Below, one piece after another: positions 55,639-64,000 of a DNA stretch of 64,000 nt (the first letter of the stretch is position 1; every line of letters begins with the position of its first letter). The notes under the pieces were generated by a model. That model did no database searches. It saw only the letters and a list, made by a program, of their open reading frames with translations, and was not told the DNA's origin. Source of the DNA: Streptomyces sp. NBC_01471 (GTDB taxonomy: Bacteria > Actinomycetota > Actinomycetes > Streptomycetales > Streptomycetaceae); contig NZ_CP109450.1 in assembly GCF_041438865.1 (NCBI RefSeq), forward strand, positions 992,001-1,056,000, written 5' to 3'. Position numbers and translations under genes: made by a program.

Positions 55639-56871
55639 GTGGCAGAGCACGCCGACGCCGACCCGGACGCCGGGTGGCTCGCCGCCGTCATGCACGTGGC
55701 GTTCTTCCTGCTGCTCGGCGGCGCCCTCACGCGCGTCCTGATCCGGCACTCCGGCGAGCCGCGCATCCCCTGGATCATCGCCCTGTCCGGCGTCCTTGCC
55801 CTGCTGTACGTGTTCGGCCCCCCGCTCGGCGCCCGCGCCACGCCCCGCCGGCTGGCCGGGCTGGCGCTGGTGGTCGCCGTCTGGGTGGTCCTCGTCCTGC
55901 TGGCGCCGAGCTTCGCGTGGTGCGCGGTGCCGCTCTTCTACGCCGGTCTGCGCACCCTGCCGACACGTGCCGCGCTCGTCCTCGCCGCCTTGCTGACCGT
56001 CCTGGTCGTCGCCGCGCAACTGGAGCTGGCCGGCCGCTTCGACGCGGACCGGCTGCTCGCCCCGCCCGCCGTCGCCGCGATCGCCACCGCCGTCTTCCTC
56101 CACATGGAGCGGCAGACCGACCGGCAGCGCGTGCTGATCGGCGACCTGATCCGTACCCGCTGCGAACTGGCCGCCACCGAGCGCCGCGCGGGCATGCTCG
56201 CCGAACGCCAGCGGCTGTCCATGGAGATCCACGACACGCTCGCGCAGTCCCTGTCCAGCCAGCAGATGCTGCTCCAGGCCGCTGACCGGATCTGGGAGAC
56301 CGACGGGACGCTCGCCCGCTCCCACGTCCGCACCGCCGAGTCGGTCACCGAGCGCGGCCTGGCCGAGGCGCGCCGCTTCGTACGGGATCTGGCCCCCGCC
56401 GATCTCGCCGAGGCGGAGGCGGCCGACGGCGGCCTGGAGGAGGCGCTGCGGGCCCTGGCCGAGCGGGAGTCGGGCGCCGGGACGAGCGTCCGTTTCCACG
56501 CCGAGGGCGCGCCGGGCGCGCTCCCCGACCGGGTGCGGTACGCCCTGCTGCGGATCGCCCAGGGCGGCCTGGCCAACGTACGCGAGCACTCCGGTGCCAC
56601 CACCGCCGCGCTCACCCTGACCAGCCTGGACGACCAGGTGGTCCTCGACATCGCGGACGACGGCCGGGGCTTCGACCCCGAGCGGCTCGCCACGCGGTCG
56701 TCCGCGGGCGGGCCGGACCTGCGCGGGCACGGCCTGCCCGCGATCCGTGCCCGCGCCCGGCAGCTCGGCGGTACCCTCACCGTCGAGTCGGCGCCGGGCC
56801 ACGGCACCGTACTGTCCGTGTCGGTCCCGCTGACCGCCCCCGCCCCCTCCTCCCCGCCGGAGAGCCCGTGA
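55639..56871 (+). CDS. senS: SenS-type redox/haem sensor histidine kinase
   Basis: A 410-residue kinase. Five predicted transmembrane helices occupy residues 15-160. The HisKA_3 domain has phospho-acceptor H198 (MEIHDTLAQSLSSQQ), matching the position known for S. reticuli SenS. An HATPase domain follows (AQGGLANVREHSGA, DDGRGFDPERLA, GHGLPAIRARA). The GTG at 55639 follows GAGAGGAG. The stop overlaps senR as GTGA. Signals with extracellular HbpS to control antioxidant genes. Confidence 0.9.
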   Translation: MAEHADADPDAGWLAAVMHVAFFLLLGGALTRVLIRHSGEPRIPWIIALSGVLALLYVFGPPLGARATPRRLAGLALVVAVWVVLVLLAPSFAWCAVPLFYAGLRTLPTRAALVLAALLTVLVVAAQLELAGRFDADRLLAPPAVAAIATAVFLHMERQTDRQRVLIGDLIRTRCELAATERRAGMLAERQRLSMEIHDTLAQSLSSQQMLLQAADRIWETDGTLARSHVRTAESVTERGLAEARRFVRDLAPADLAEAEAADGGLEEALRALAERESGAGTSVRFHAEGAPGALPDRVRYALLRIAQGGLANVREHSGATTAALTLTSLDDQVVLDIADDGRGFDPERLATRSSAGGPDLRGHGLPAIRARARQLGGTLTVESAPGHGTVLSVSVPLTAPAPSSPPESP

Positions 56872-57512
56872 GCACGCCGTCCCCGGTCCGGATCGTCGTC
56901 TGTGACGACCATGTCGTCGTGCGCGCGGGCCTGCTCGCCCTGCTCGGGAGCGCCCCCGGCATCGACGTGGTGGGCGAGGCCGGCACCGGGGAGGAGGCGG
57001 TGGCCCTCGCGGCCGGGCTGGCCCCCGACGTCGTCCTCATGGACCTCCAGCTGGGCGCGGGCATCGACGGCGTCGAGACCACCCGCCGCATCACGTCCGC
57101 AGCGGTCTCCCCGCACGGCCCGCACGTCCTGGTCCTGACCACGTACGACACGGACGCGGACATCACCCGCGCCATCGAGGCCGGAGCGACCGGTTATCTG
57201 CTGAAGGCCGTACGGCCCGATGAGCTGTTCGACGCCATCCACGCGGCCGCGCAGGGCCGCACCGCGCTCTCCCCTCCGGTCGCCAGCCGGGTGATGGCCC
57301 GGATGCGCAGCCCGCAGCCCTCGCTCACCGCGCGGGAACTGGACATCCTCGGCCAGCTCGCGCGCGGGCTCGGCAACCGCGACATCGCCCGTGCCCTGTT
57401 CATCAGCGAGGCGACCGTGAAGACCCACCTGGGCCGTATCTACAGCAAGCTGGGCGTCGAGACGCGGGCGGGAGCCGTCGTGGTGGCGAAGGAGCAGCGC
57501 CTCATCACGTAG
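56868..57512 (+). CDS. senR: SenR-type response regulator
   Basis: 214 residues. Receiver domain with VCDDH near 11-15, phospho-acceptor D59 in VLMDLQLG, and a conserved lysine in GYLLKAV. LuxR helix-turn-helix at the C-terminus (LTARELDILGQLARGLGNRDIARAL, then EATVKTHLGRIYSKLGVETR). GTG start overlapping the senS stop. Known SenR activates genes of haem/peroxide defence. Closely similar in layout to the response regulator at 3.5-4.2 kb. Confidence 0.92.
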   Translation: MSTPSPVRIVVCDDHVVVRAGLLALLGSAPGIDVVGEAGTGEEAVALAAGLAPDVVLMDLQLGAGIDGVETTRRITSAAVSPHGPHVLVLTTYDTDADITRAIEAGATGYLLKAVRPDELFDAIHAAAQGRTALSPPVASRVMARMRSPQPSLTARELDILGQLARGLGNRDIARALFISEATVKTHLGRIYSKLGVETRAGAVVVAKEQRLIT

Positions 57513-57681
57513 GCCCTGTCCGGTGGCTCAACACCCACCCGGCGCCCCATCGCGCAGCCGCTGTCCGGCAGCCGTCCTCGGCGGCCCCCGTCCGGTACGG
57601 TGGCCGCTGTCCGGGCAGGGACCCGCGCGGTGACCGCGTTTCGCGCCGTCATCGGCCGGGCGGGCGGCGCAGCATGGGGAC

Positions 57682-58098
57682 ATGACGATCACCCCCCGCG
57701 CCTTCGCCCATGTGCGTCTCACGGTCAACGACATCGACCGGTCCCGTGCGTTCTACGACGGCCTCTTCGGGCTTCCGGTGGCCTTCGAGGTCCCGCCGGA
57801 CGCCGACGACGAGACGCGTGAGCAGCTCTCGTTCCTCTTCGGCGGTGTCATCTACCGGCTGGGAGACTCCCTGCTCGGACTCCGCCCGGTCGCCACGGAC
57901 CGGTTCGACGAGGACCGCACCGGTCTCGACCATCTCAGTTTCGCCGTGGGGAGCCGGGCGGAACTGGACGCGGCGGTGCGCCTGCTCGACGGGCGAGACG
58001 TGCCTCACGAGGGGGTCAAGGACATCGGCGTCGGTCACATCCTCGAATTCCGCGACCCCGACAACATCGCGCTGGAGCTCTTCGCACCCAAGCCCTGA
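57682..58098 (+). CDS. VOC/glyoxalase-family protein
   Basis: 138 residues: HVRLTVNDIDRSRAFYDGLFGLPVAFE opens the first VOC module; LDHLSFAVGSRAELDAAVRLLDGR and LEFRDPDNIALELFAP form the second with a probable metal-binding histidine and glutamate. Such proteins isomerise or open small metabolites; the exact reaction is not evident. The downstream urease genes are convergent. Confidence 0.88.
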   Translation: MTITPRAFAHVRLTVNDIDRSRAFYDGLFGLPVAFEVPPDADDETREQLSFLFGGVIYRLGDSLLGLRPVATDRFDEDRTGLDHLSFAVGSRAELDAAVRLLDGRDVPHEGVKDIGVGHILEFRDPDNIALELFAPKP

Positions 58099-58125
58099 CG
58101 GCCGAGCCGCCGCCCAGCCGCCCGG

Positions 58126-58154
58126 CCCCTGCGGTGCCGCGAGGTCCGCAGGGG
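58126..58154. terminator. Hairpin between the VOC gene and ureD
   Basis: CCCCTGCGG pairs with CCGCAGGGG around an 11-base loop, extended outward by GCC/GGC-rich pairing. It lies between convergent stops and may terminate both transcripts. Confidence 0.7.
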
Positions 58155-58190
58155 CGGCGGGCGGCGGTTGCGTGGTCGGAGCCCGCGCCG

Positions 58191-59132
58191 TCAGGTCTTG
58201 CGCAGGTCCGGAGCGGGCACCCCGATGAGCAGCCGGCGCACCGCATCCCACGCGGCGCGCAGCGCACGGGTGACAGCAGGCGAGTCGCTCCCCATCACGC
58301 GCGCCCACGCCCCCGTGTCGTCGGGCAGCACGCTCACTCCGAAGACCAGGCCGGTGGCCTGCAGCGCCTCGTGGAGGGTGTCGGCGACCAGCGCGGCCGG
58401 GGCCAGTGGTGTGAGCACGTACAGCGAGGCCATCAGGTCGTGACCGGCGAAGACGGCGGCTCCGGTCACCCCGCCCGGACCGTCCGGTTCGAGCCGTACG
58501 GTGTCGGCCGCCAGCAGCGTGCCGTCGGGCCGCTGGACCTCCAGATCGCTGAAGAGCATCCGGTAGGCGTGCCGTTCGCCCCGGGCCAGCCGCCCGGCCG
58601 CGATCGTCTCGCCGAGGAGTACGGTCGCCGACGGATCGGCTGTCACCAGGGTGTGCTGGTAGAAGCGCGCGTCCCGGTACGGGATCAGCGGGTCGGGCAG
58701 GTACTCGACGTAACTGCCCTCCCCCGCCGTCAGGTTGACGCTCTGGGTCGCATGGTCGAACTCCATGCGGTGCACCTTGGTGGCGGCCTGCGTCGTCAGG
58801 TGCACGGAGGTGCCGGGCCCGCAGTCGATGTCGATGCGGTTCCGGTCGGCCTGGAGGATGCCGCCGCCGGTCGACATCAGATAGGTCACCGGCAGGTCGG
58901 GCCGGTGCGGGTCGATGTACAGCGGCCGCATGATCTGCAGCGGTGACTTCTGGTAGCGGTCGACGAGTTCGGTGCGGTCGCCGACCCGCGCGTAGCGCAG
59001 TTCGAGCAGACCGACCTTGCCGGGGCGCCCGGCGGCCAGTGTGTCCGCCGGACCGGCCAGGCCGCGGAGCCGGGCCGGTGTCCGCCGGGGTTCGTAGTGC
59101 GCGGGGTCCAGCCGCGCGGGCGCCGTGGTCAC
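58191..59132 (-). CDS. ureD: Urease accessory protein UreD
   Basis: A 313-residue UreD/UreH chaperone. Characteristic segments are MRPLYIDPHRPDLPVTYLMSTGGGILQADR, VHLTTQAATKVHRM, YVEYLPDPLIPYRDARFYQ and GRLARGERHAYRM. It forms the UreDFG complex that loads nickel and CO2 into apo-urease. The GTG start overlaps the ureG stop by four bases. Last gene of the cluster. Confidence 0.95.
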   Translation of the reverse strand: MTTAPARLDPAHYEPRRTPARLRGLAGPADTLAAGRPGKVGLLELRYARVGDRTELVDRYQKSPLQIMRPLYIDPHRPDLPVTYLMSTGGGILQADRNRIDIDCGPGTSVHLTTQAATKVHRMEFDHATQSVNLTAGEGSYVEYLPDPLIPYRDARFYQHTLVTADPSATVLLGETIAAGRLARGERHAYRMLFSDLEVQRPDGTLLAADTVRLEPDGPGGVTGAAVFAGHDLMASLYVLTPLAPAALVADTLHEALQATGLVFGVSVLPDDTGAWARVMGSDSPAVTRALRAAWDAVRRLLIGVPAPDLRKT

Positions 59133-59821
59133 GCGGGGGCCGCCTCCCGGGCGGCTTCGTGGGCCAGGATGAAGTCGGCGATGGCGTCGAGGCCGTCTCC
59201 GGTGAGGGAGTTGGTCAGCACCACGGGCCGCCCCTCGCGGACATGGCGCGCGTCCGACTCCATCTGCTCCAGGTTGCACCGCACGTACTGGGCGATGTCG
59301 ACCTTGTTGATGACGAGCAGTTCGCACTCGGTGATGCCGGGGCCCCGCTTGCGCGGCATCTTGTCGCCCTCCGCGGTGTCCAGCACGAACAGGAAGAGGT
59401 CGACCAGTGCGGGGCTGAAGGTGAGGGTCAGGTTGTCGCCGCCGCTCTCGAAGAGCAGCGTGTCCACGTCGGGGTGGCGCTCCAGGAGTTCGTCGGCGGC
59501 GGCCTGGTTCATCGTCGGGTCGTCCCGGACCGCGGTGTGCGGGCAGGCCCCGGTCTCGACACCGACGATCCGGTCCGCGTCGAGGATCCCGTCGAGGGTG
59601 CGCCGGACGTGGGCGGCGTCCTCGGTGGTGAAGATGTCGTTGGTGATGACGGCGGGGGTGCGGCCGCGTGCGAACAGTACGGGGACGAGCGCCTCGATCA
59701 GAGCCGTCTTCCCGGAGCCGACCGGACCCGCGATCCCCACGCGCAGGACGCCGTCCTTCGGGCGCCGCATGAGTTCGTCGTCGTGGCTGTGGTGGTGCCG
59801 GGCCTGCATGGGGTCGTGCAT
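59129..59821 (-). CDS. ureG: Urease accessory GTPase UreG
   Basis: A 230-residue SIMIBI GTPase. P-loop GPVGSGKT at about 33-40, GVETGACPHTA with the nickel-binding Cys-Pro-His, FESGGDNL, and NKVD specificity motif near 180. The N-terminus is histidine-rich (ARHHHSHDDE), which may bind nickel in the absence of a ureE gene in the cluster. Starts 100 bp after ureF. Confidence 0.97.
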   Translation of the reverse strand: MHDPMQARHHHSHDDELMRRPKDGVLRVGIAGPVGSGKTALIEALVPVLFARGRTPAVITNDIFTTEDAAHVRRTLDGILDADRIVGVETGACPHTAVRDDPTMNQAAADELLERHPDVDTLLFESGGDNLTLTFSPALVDLFLFVLDTAEGDKMPRKRGPGITECELLVINKVDIAQYVRCNLEQMESDARHVREGRPVVLTNSLTGDGLDAIADFILAHEAAREAAPA

Positions 59822-59921
59822 GGTGATCCTTCTCTGGTGTGGTGTCTTCGCGGGGGGCGGCACGCGGCGCTGTCCTGGTCCGTACGGCTGCACGGTCGGA
59901 CACTGCCTGGCCGCACTCCGC

Positions 59922-60620
59922 CTAGCTGGCGAACAGCCGTGCCTCCGCACGCTCGTGGCGGCCCGCCATGACGTCCGCCACCGGGACGAAGCCGCCGATG
60001 TCGGCCAACTCCCGCTCCAGGGCGGCTTCGGCGGCCTCCTCGATCACCGGGGCCGCCCGGTGCAGTACGACCTGCGCCTGGCGGTGGTCGGTCAGCCGCA
60101 GCCGCAGGGCGGCCCCCACGAAACTGGCCGCGAAGGCGAACAGTTCGCAGGTGACCGCCTGCCGTACGGACACGGCGTTGCCCGCGTGCACCACCGCGGC
60201 GACGACCGGCTGGCAGCCGCGCACCGCGCCGTCCCGGTAGAGGGTGCGGTACTGCTCGATCTCCGGGGTCCCGTACACCTCCGCGGCCAGGTCGAGCAGC
60301 TGCCGCCCGGTGCGGACGCAGGCCTGCCGGGCCTCACGGCCCAGTTTGGTGGCGTGCAGCCGCTGCTCGACGGCCGTCAGCTCCGTCCAGTCGCCGGCGG
60401 CGACCGCACGGTGGGCGAGCGCGAGCGCGGTGGCGTCGGAGGGGCCCGCACTGTGGCGCAGCAGGTCGTCCAGAAGGCCGGGCAGGGTGCGCGGGGTCAC
60501 CGCGCGGGCCTGCTGGAAGCCCTCCAGACCGTGGGAGAGGGTGTAGTAGCCGCTGGGAAAGGCCGAGTCGGTGAGCTGGAGCCCGGTCAGCAGCGCTGCT
60601 GTGGGCATCGGGTCGTTCAC
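59922..60620 (-). CDS. ureF: Urease accessory protein UreF
   Basis: 232 residues, all-helical. LTDSAFPSGYYTLSHGLEGF at the N-terminus and the C-terminal run of helices (CELFAFAASFVGAALRLRLTDHRQAQ) identify UreF, the bridge between UreD-urease and UreG. GTG start. 81 bp downstream of ureC. Confidence 0.95.
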   Translation of the reverse strand: MNDPMPTAALLTGLQLTDSAFPSGYYTLSHGLEGFQQARAVTPRTLPGLLDDLLRHSAGPSDATALALAHRAVAAGDWTELTAVEQRLHATKLGREARQACVRTGRQLLDLAAEVYGTPEIEQYRTLYRDGAVRGCQPVVAAVVHAGNAVSVRQAVTCELFAFAASFVGAALRLRLTDHRQAQVVLHRAAPVIEEAAEAALERELADIGGFVPVADVMAGRHERAEARLFAS

Positions 60621-60701
60621 GCCGGGGCTCCGTTCGTGCGAGGGGTGGTCCGCGGTGATCCGGCGGCCGGCGACCGCCGGGGCGGTCGGCCGGCGCAGCG
60701 G

Positions 60702-62426
60702 TCAGACGACGTAGAAGAGGTGGTTGAGCGGGAGCCGCTCGGCGGGTTCGATCGTCGCGGGTTCGCCGTCGACGGTGACCTTGTACGTCTCCGGGTCCAC
60801 CTCGATGCGCGGCAGCGCGTCGTTGCGCACCATGTGCTGCTTGCCGATGGTCCGGCAGCGCTGTACGGGCTCGATCCGCCGCTGGAGGCCCAGGTCGGCG
60901 GGGACGTCCGCGGCGATGGAAGCCTGTGACATGAAGGTGACCGACGTCCGCTGCTTGGCACGGCCGTACGAGCCGAACATCGGGCGGTAGTAGACGGGCT
61001 GCGGCGTCGGCAGGGACGCGTTGGGGTCGCCCATCAGCGCCCAGTTGACCATGCCGCCCTTGATGATCATCTTGGGCTTGGCACCGAAGGAGTGCATCGG
61101 CCAGAGCACGATGTCGGCGAGCTTGCCCGGCTCCAGGGACCCGATCACGTCGGACGCGCCGACCGCGATGGCGGGGTTGATGGTCAGCTTGGCCAGGTAG
61201 CGCAGCACGCGTGCGTTGTCGTTGCGGGAGCTGTCCTCGGCCAGCGGACCGCGCAGCTCCTTGCAGTGGTGCGCGGTCTGGAAGGCCCGGACGAACGACT
61301 CGCCGACCCGTCCCATGGCCTGGGAGTCGGAGGAGAAGATGCTGATCACGCCGAGGTCGTGCAGCACCGTCTCGGCCGCGATCGTCTCGGCGCGCACCCG
61401 GCTGTCGGCGAAGGAGACGTCCTCGGGGATGTCACGGGACAGGTGGTGACAGACCATCACCATGTCCAGCAGCTCGTCCACCGCGTTGACCGTGTAGGGC
61501 AGCGTCGGGTTGGTGGATGCGGGCAGTACGTTGGCCTCGCCCGATACCCGGATGATGTCCGGGGCGTGGCCGCCGCCCGCTCCCTCGGTGTGGAAGGTGT
61601 GGATGGTCCGGCCGTCGATCGCCGACAGGGTGTCCTCGAAGAACCCGCCCTCGTTGAGGGTGTCGGTGTGGATGGCCATCTGCACGTCGTGCTCGTCGGC
61701 GACCCGCAGGGCGGTGTCGATGGCGGCCGGGGTCGCGCCCCAGTCCTCGTGCACCTTCAGACCGGCCGCGCCCGCCTCGATCTGCTCGCGGAGCGCCTCG
61801 GGCTGGCTGCCGTTGCCCTTGCCGAGCAGACCCACGTTGACCGGCAGGTCCTCCACGGCCTCCAGCATCCGGTGGATGTTCCACGGGCCGGGGGTGCAAG
61901 TCGTGCCGTTGGTGCCGTCGGTCGGCCCGGTGCCGCCGCCGAAGAAGGTGGTGATGCCGTTGGACAGGCCCTCCTGGGCCTGCTGCGGCGAGATGAAGTG
62001 GATGTGCGTGTCGACGCCGCCCGCGGTGGCGATCAGGTGCTCGCCGGATATCACCTCGGTGCCGGGGCCGATGACGAGCTTGGGGTCCACGCCGTTCTGG
62101 AGCTGCGGGTTGCCGGCCTTGCCGACCCCGACGATCAGACCGTGGCGGACACCGATGTCGCCCTTGACGACGCCGAGCACCGGGTCCATGACCACGACGT
62201 TGGTGATGACCAGGTCGAGGGCGCCCTCGCGGTTGAGCGCGGACGGGTCCTGCGCCATGCCGTCACGGATGGCTTTGCCGCCGCCGTAGACGGCCTCTTC
62301 CCCGTAGGAACCGGCGTTGTGGTCGTACTCGACCTCGACGACCAGGTTGGTGTCGGCGAGGTGGAACCGGTCGCCCACGGTGGGGCCGAACAGGTCCGTG
62401 TACTGCTTGCGCGGAATGATCGCCAT
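60702..62426 (-). CDS. ureC: Urease subunit alpha
   Basis: A 574-residue catalytic subunit hydrolysing urea to ammonia and carbamate. Nickel ligands are the HIHF pair near 140, carbamylated lysine K224 (GLKVHEDWG), HTDTLNEGG, and H in [13 protein letters not shown]. The mobile flap has [14 protein letters not shown] with the catalytic histidine. The ATG shares a base with the ureB stop (TGATG). All active-site residues appear intact. Confidence 0.98.
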   Translation of the reverse strand: MAIIPRKQYTDLFGPTVGDRFHLADTNLVVEVEYDHNAGSYGEEAVYGGGKAIRDGMAQDPSALNREGALDLVITNVVVMDPVLGVVKGDIGVRHGLIVGVGKAGNPQLQNGVDPKLVIGPGTEVISGEHLIATAGGVDTHIHFISPQQAQEGLSNGITTFFGGGTGPTDGTNGTTCTPGPWNIHRMLEAVEDLPVNVGLLGKGNGSQPEALREQIEAGAAGLKVHEDWGATPAAIDTALRVADEHDVQMAIHTDTLNEGGFFEDTLSAIDGRTIHTFHTEGAGGGHAPDIIRVSGEANVLPASTNPTLPYTVNAVDELLDMVMVCHHLSRDIPEDVSFADSRVRAETIAAETVLHDLGVISIFSSDSQAMGRVGESFVRAFQTAHHCKELRGPLAEDSSRNDNARVLRYLAKLTINPAIAVGASDVIGSLEPGKLADIVLWPMHSFGAKPKMIIKGGMVNWALMGDPNASLPTPQPVYYRPMFGSYGRAKQRTSVTFMSQASIAADVPADLGLQRRIEPVQRCRTIGKQHMVRNDALPRIEVDPETYKVTVDGEPATIEPAERLPLNHLFYVV

Positions 62427-62875
62427 CAGTGCTGAGTCCCCTCGGTGCCCGCGGTGCTGTCGGCGCCGGGCGTGTTCCCTGTGCTGTCCGTACCGGCAGC
62501 GCTGCCGGCGTGTGCGAATCCCAGCTCCGTCGCCCGGCGCAGCGCGTTGCGCCTGGTGTCGGGCGCCGACAGGCCCCCGTTGACGAGCCCGGCGAATCCG
62601 ACGAGCCGCCCGGCGCCGGCGAAGGCACACAGGTCGACCTCCCGGGTGTCACCGGGCTCGAAGCGCACGGCGGTACCGGAGGGGATGTCCAGGCGCATAC
62701 CGAAGGCGGCCTCACGGTCGAAGCGCAGCGCGCGGTTGATCTCGAAGAAGTGGTAGTGCGACCCGATCTGGATGGCACGGTCGCCGGTGTTGGCGACCGT
62801 GAGCCTGACCGTGGCCCGGTTGGCGTTGATCTCCACGGGGTCATCTCCGTAGAGGTAATGGGCTCCGCCCGACAT
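62426..62875 (-). CDS. ureB: Urease subunit beta with extended C-terminus
   Basis: 149 residues. The standard UreB core ([40 protein letters not shown], then [16 protein letters not shown]) fills the first 100. The last 35 or so, rich in threonine, glycine, alanine and serine, form a low-complexity tail beyond the usual length of about 100-105. The tail sits next to the ureC start. Confidence 0.95.
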   Translation of the reverse strand: MSGGAHYLYGDDPVEINANRATVRLTVANTGDRAIQIGSHYHFFEINRALRFDREAAFGMRLDIPSGTAVRFEPGDTREVDLCAFAGAGRLVGFAGLVNGGLSAPDTRRNALRRATELGFAHAGSAAGTDSTGNTPGADSTAGTEGTQH

Positions 62876-62907
62876 CTCTGTCTCCTCGGTGGTTCAGGCT
62901 TCAGGGT

Positions 62908-63213
62908 TCAGGCGCTGATCGGGTCGTGGCAGGTGACCAGCTTCGTCCCGTCGACGAACGCCGTCTCGACCTGGAGGACCGTGAGCATCTCGCGCACCCC
63001 GGGCATCACGTCCTCCTGGGTGACGATCTTGCGGCCCAGCTCCATGCACTCGGCGACGGTGTGGCCGTCCCGGGCTGCCTCCAGGACGGCCTCGGTGATC
63101 AGCGCGGCAGCCTCGCTGTAGTTGAGCTTGGTCCCCCTGGCCCTGCGGCGGCGGGCCAGGTCGGCCACCACGTAGACGTGGAGTTTGTCGATTTCGCGTG
63201 GTGCGAGATTCAT
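62908..63213 (-). CDS. ureA: Urease subunit gamma
   Basis: 101 residues, normal length. [27 protein letters not shown] at the N-terminus and [33 protein letters not shown] at the C-terminus are textbook UreA. Starts five bases after the stop of the urea transporter gene, so the cluster is one operon from transporter to accessory genes. Confidence 0.97.
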   Translation of the reverse strand: MNLAPREIDKLHVYVVADLARRRRARGTKLNYSEAAALITEAVLEAARDGHTVAECMELGRKIVTQEDVMPGVREMLTVLQVETAFVDGTKLVTCHDPISA

Positions 63214-63217
63214 GGCG

Positions 63218-64000
63218 TCACTCTGCTTTCTCGAATGAGATGCCGGGCCGGCCCAGCGCTGGACCCGCCGCGAGGAAGAGCCAGGTCGTCACAACGAACG
63301 GCCAGGTGAAGGGGGATCCGCCGGACGGCCGGGTGAACGCTTCCCAGGCGGCGGTGAAGGGGACCGAGGCCACTACGGCGAGTGCGGCGTATCCGGCGGT
63401 CCACCGGGTGAGGGTCAGGAAGGTGGCCGCCAGCGCTATGGCGCAGAGCACCCCGTTGTAGCCGTAGAGGCCCTGGGTGATCCGGTCGGCCGGCAGTCCG
63501 GCGGCGCAGGCGGTCAGCAGTGCGAGGGCGCTGGCACCGGCCGCCGCGACGGCGGCGGCCCGCGAGGTGACCAGGAGCCCGACGAGCAGGATCAGGCCCG
63601 CGTACCACTTGTCGAGGAAGAAGATCTGCCCGATGCTGTCGCAGAACGCCCGGCCGGCCTCCGAGGCGGTCAGTGTGGTGAACCCGCCGACCCGCGCGGT
63701 GGCCGTGGCGGCCGCCGGGGCCGTCGGCAGCGCGATCATCAGCACACTGGCGACCAGGCAGTACGGGGCGGTCAGCACAGGCAGCCCGACACGCCCGAAC
63801 AAGCGGCTGCCCGCGGCGCTCAGCACCGAGCAGACCGCCGCGCCGACGACCGTGAGCAGGACCGTACGTCCCGATGAGCCGAACGTGACGAGGAGGGCGA
63901 TACCGGCCAGGCAACCGCAGTAGCCCTCAAGGCCCTTGACGAGATTCCCGCGGTCGGCGCCCAGCAGGGCCGCGGTGGCGGTGGACACGCCCGCGCCGAG
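63218..64000 (-). CDS. Urea transporter (UT family), 5' end outside window
   Basis: 260 residues up to the window edge, with about eight transmembrane helices. UT-family repeats are visible: [15 protein letters not shown] and the matching [15 protein letters not shown] in the second half, each followed by TFLTL-type and FTxPFV segments ([15 protein letters not shown] near the end). A urea channel feeding the urease encoded next. The frame is still open at 64000, so the start lies beyond the window. Confidence 0.88.
   Translation of the reverse strand, partial: LGAGVSTATAALLGADRGNLVKGLEGYCGCLAGIALLVTFGSSGRTVLLTVVGAAVCSVLSAAGSRLFGRVGLPVLTAPYCLVASVLMIALPTAPAAATATARVGGFTTLTASEAGRAFCDSIGQIFFLDKWYAGLILLVGLLVTSRAAAVAAAGASALALLTACAAGLPADRITQGLYGYNGVLCAIALAATFLTLTRWTAGYAALAVVASVPFTAAWEAFTRPSGGSPFTWPFVVTTWLFLAAGPALGRPGISFEKAE

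Overview
The window is high-GC actinobacterial DNA, almost certainly Streptomyces. The indicators are strong G/C bias at third codon positions, frequent GTG starts, ATGA/GTGA operon overlaps, a GH46 chitosanase with a palindromic operator, an HbpS-SenS-SenR haem/redox system, and a purine/ureide catabolic locus beside malate synthase. No tRNA, rRNA, CRISPR array, intact insertion sequence or phage genes were seen.

Layout. 1-4.8 kb: the 3' end of an IclR-type regulator (probably AllR), a two-gene ABC exporter divergent from its two-component system, and small VOC and DUF5955-type genes. 5.0-7.5 kb: a MobA-like nucleotidyltransferase and malate synthase. 7.6-10 kb: a scar region with an NCS1 permease remnant, an intact YfcC transporter and an M20 peptidase remnant. 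10-15.4 kb: housekeeping enzymes, a TPP-riboswitch-controlled CytX-type permease, a hydrolase and the chitosanase. 15.5-30 kb: the metabolic core. It holds a xanthine/urate permease, 8-oxoguanine deaminase, uricase, UraH, UraD, a DauR-like HTH regulator, hydroxypyruvate isomerase, tartronate semialdehyde reductase, catalase and glyoxylate carboligase, interrupted by an isochorismatase/MFS/MarR operon. 30-40 kb: acyl-CoA synthetases with a GAF-LuxR regulator, GNAT, tautomerase, LysR, an AlkZ-like protein and CorA. 40-54.7 kb: an accessory region with a WXG/RHS nuclease toxin and probable immunity gene, MarR, a TRADD-N-associated membrane protein, a decayed MFS/ROK sugar locus, and SMI1/KNR4 and ankyrin proteins. 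54.7-57.5 kb: hbpS/senS/senR. 58.2-64 kb: ureDGFCBA plus a urea channel that runs off the right edge.

How it works together. Purines are imported or deaminated to urate. Uricase, UraH and UraD convert urate to allantoin. Downstream ureide steps, not in the window, give urea and glyoxylate. Urease handles urea. Glyoxylate is either condensed to malate (AceB) or converted to glycerate (Gcl, Hyi, GlxR). Catalase removes the peroxide made by uricase.

The most informative sequence findings are regulatory. The three glyoxylate-consuming transcripts (aceB, hyi-glxR, gcl) each carry a TTCC-N7-GGAA site with a second, weaker copy exactly 21 bp away, placed in or just after the promoter; AllR is the natural candidate. 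The uricase operon and the catalase share a different promoter cassette, a TCAACA-N3-TGTTGA palindrome fused to a TTGACG -35 box, 24 of 26 bases identical. This suggests a two-tier regulon: upstream oxidation with peroxide defence, and downstream glyoxylate use. The catalase gene is also flanked by two long hairpins with unrelated stems but an identical 16-nt loop segment.
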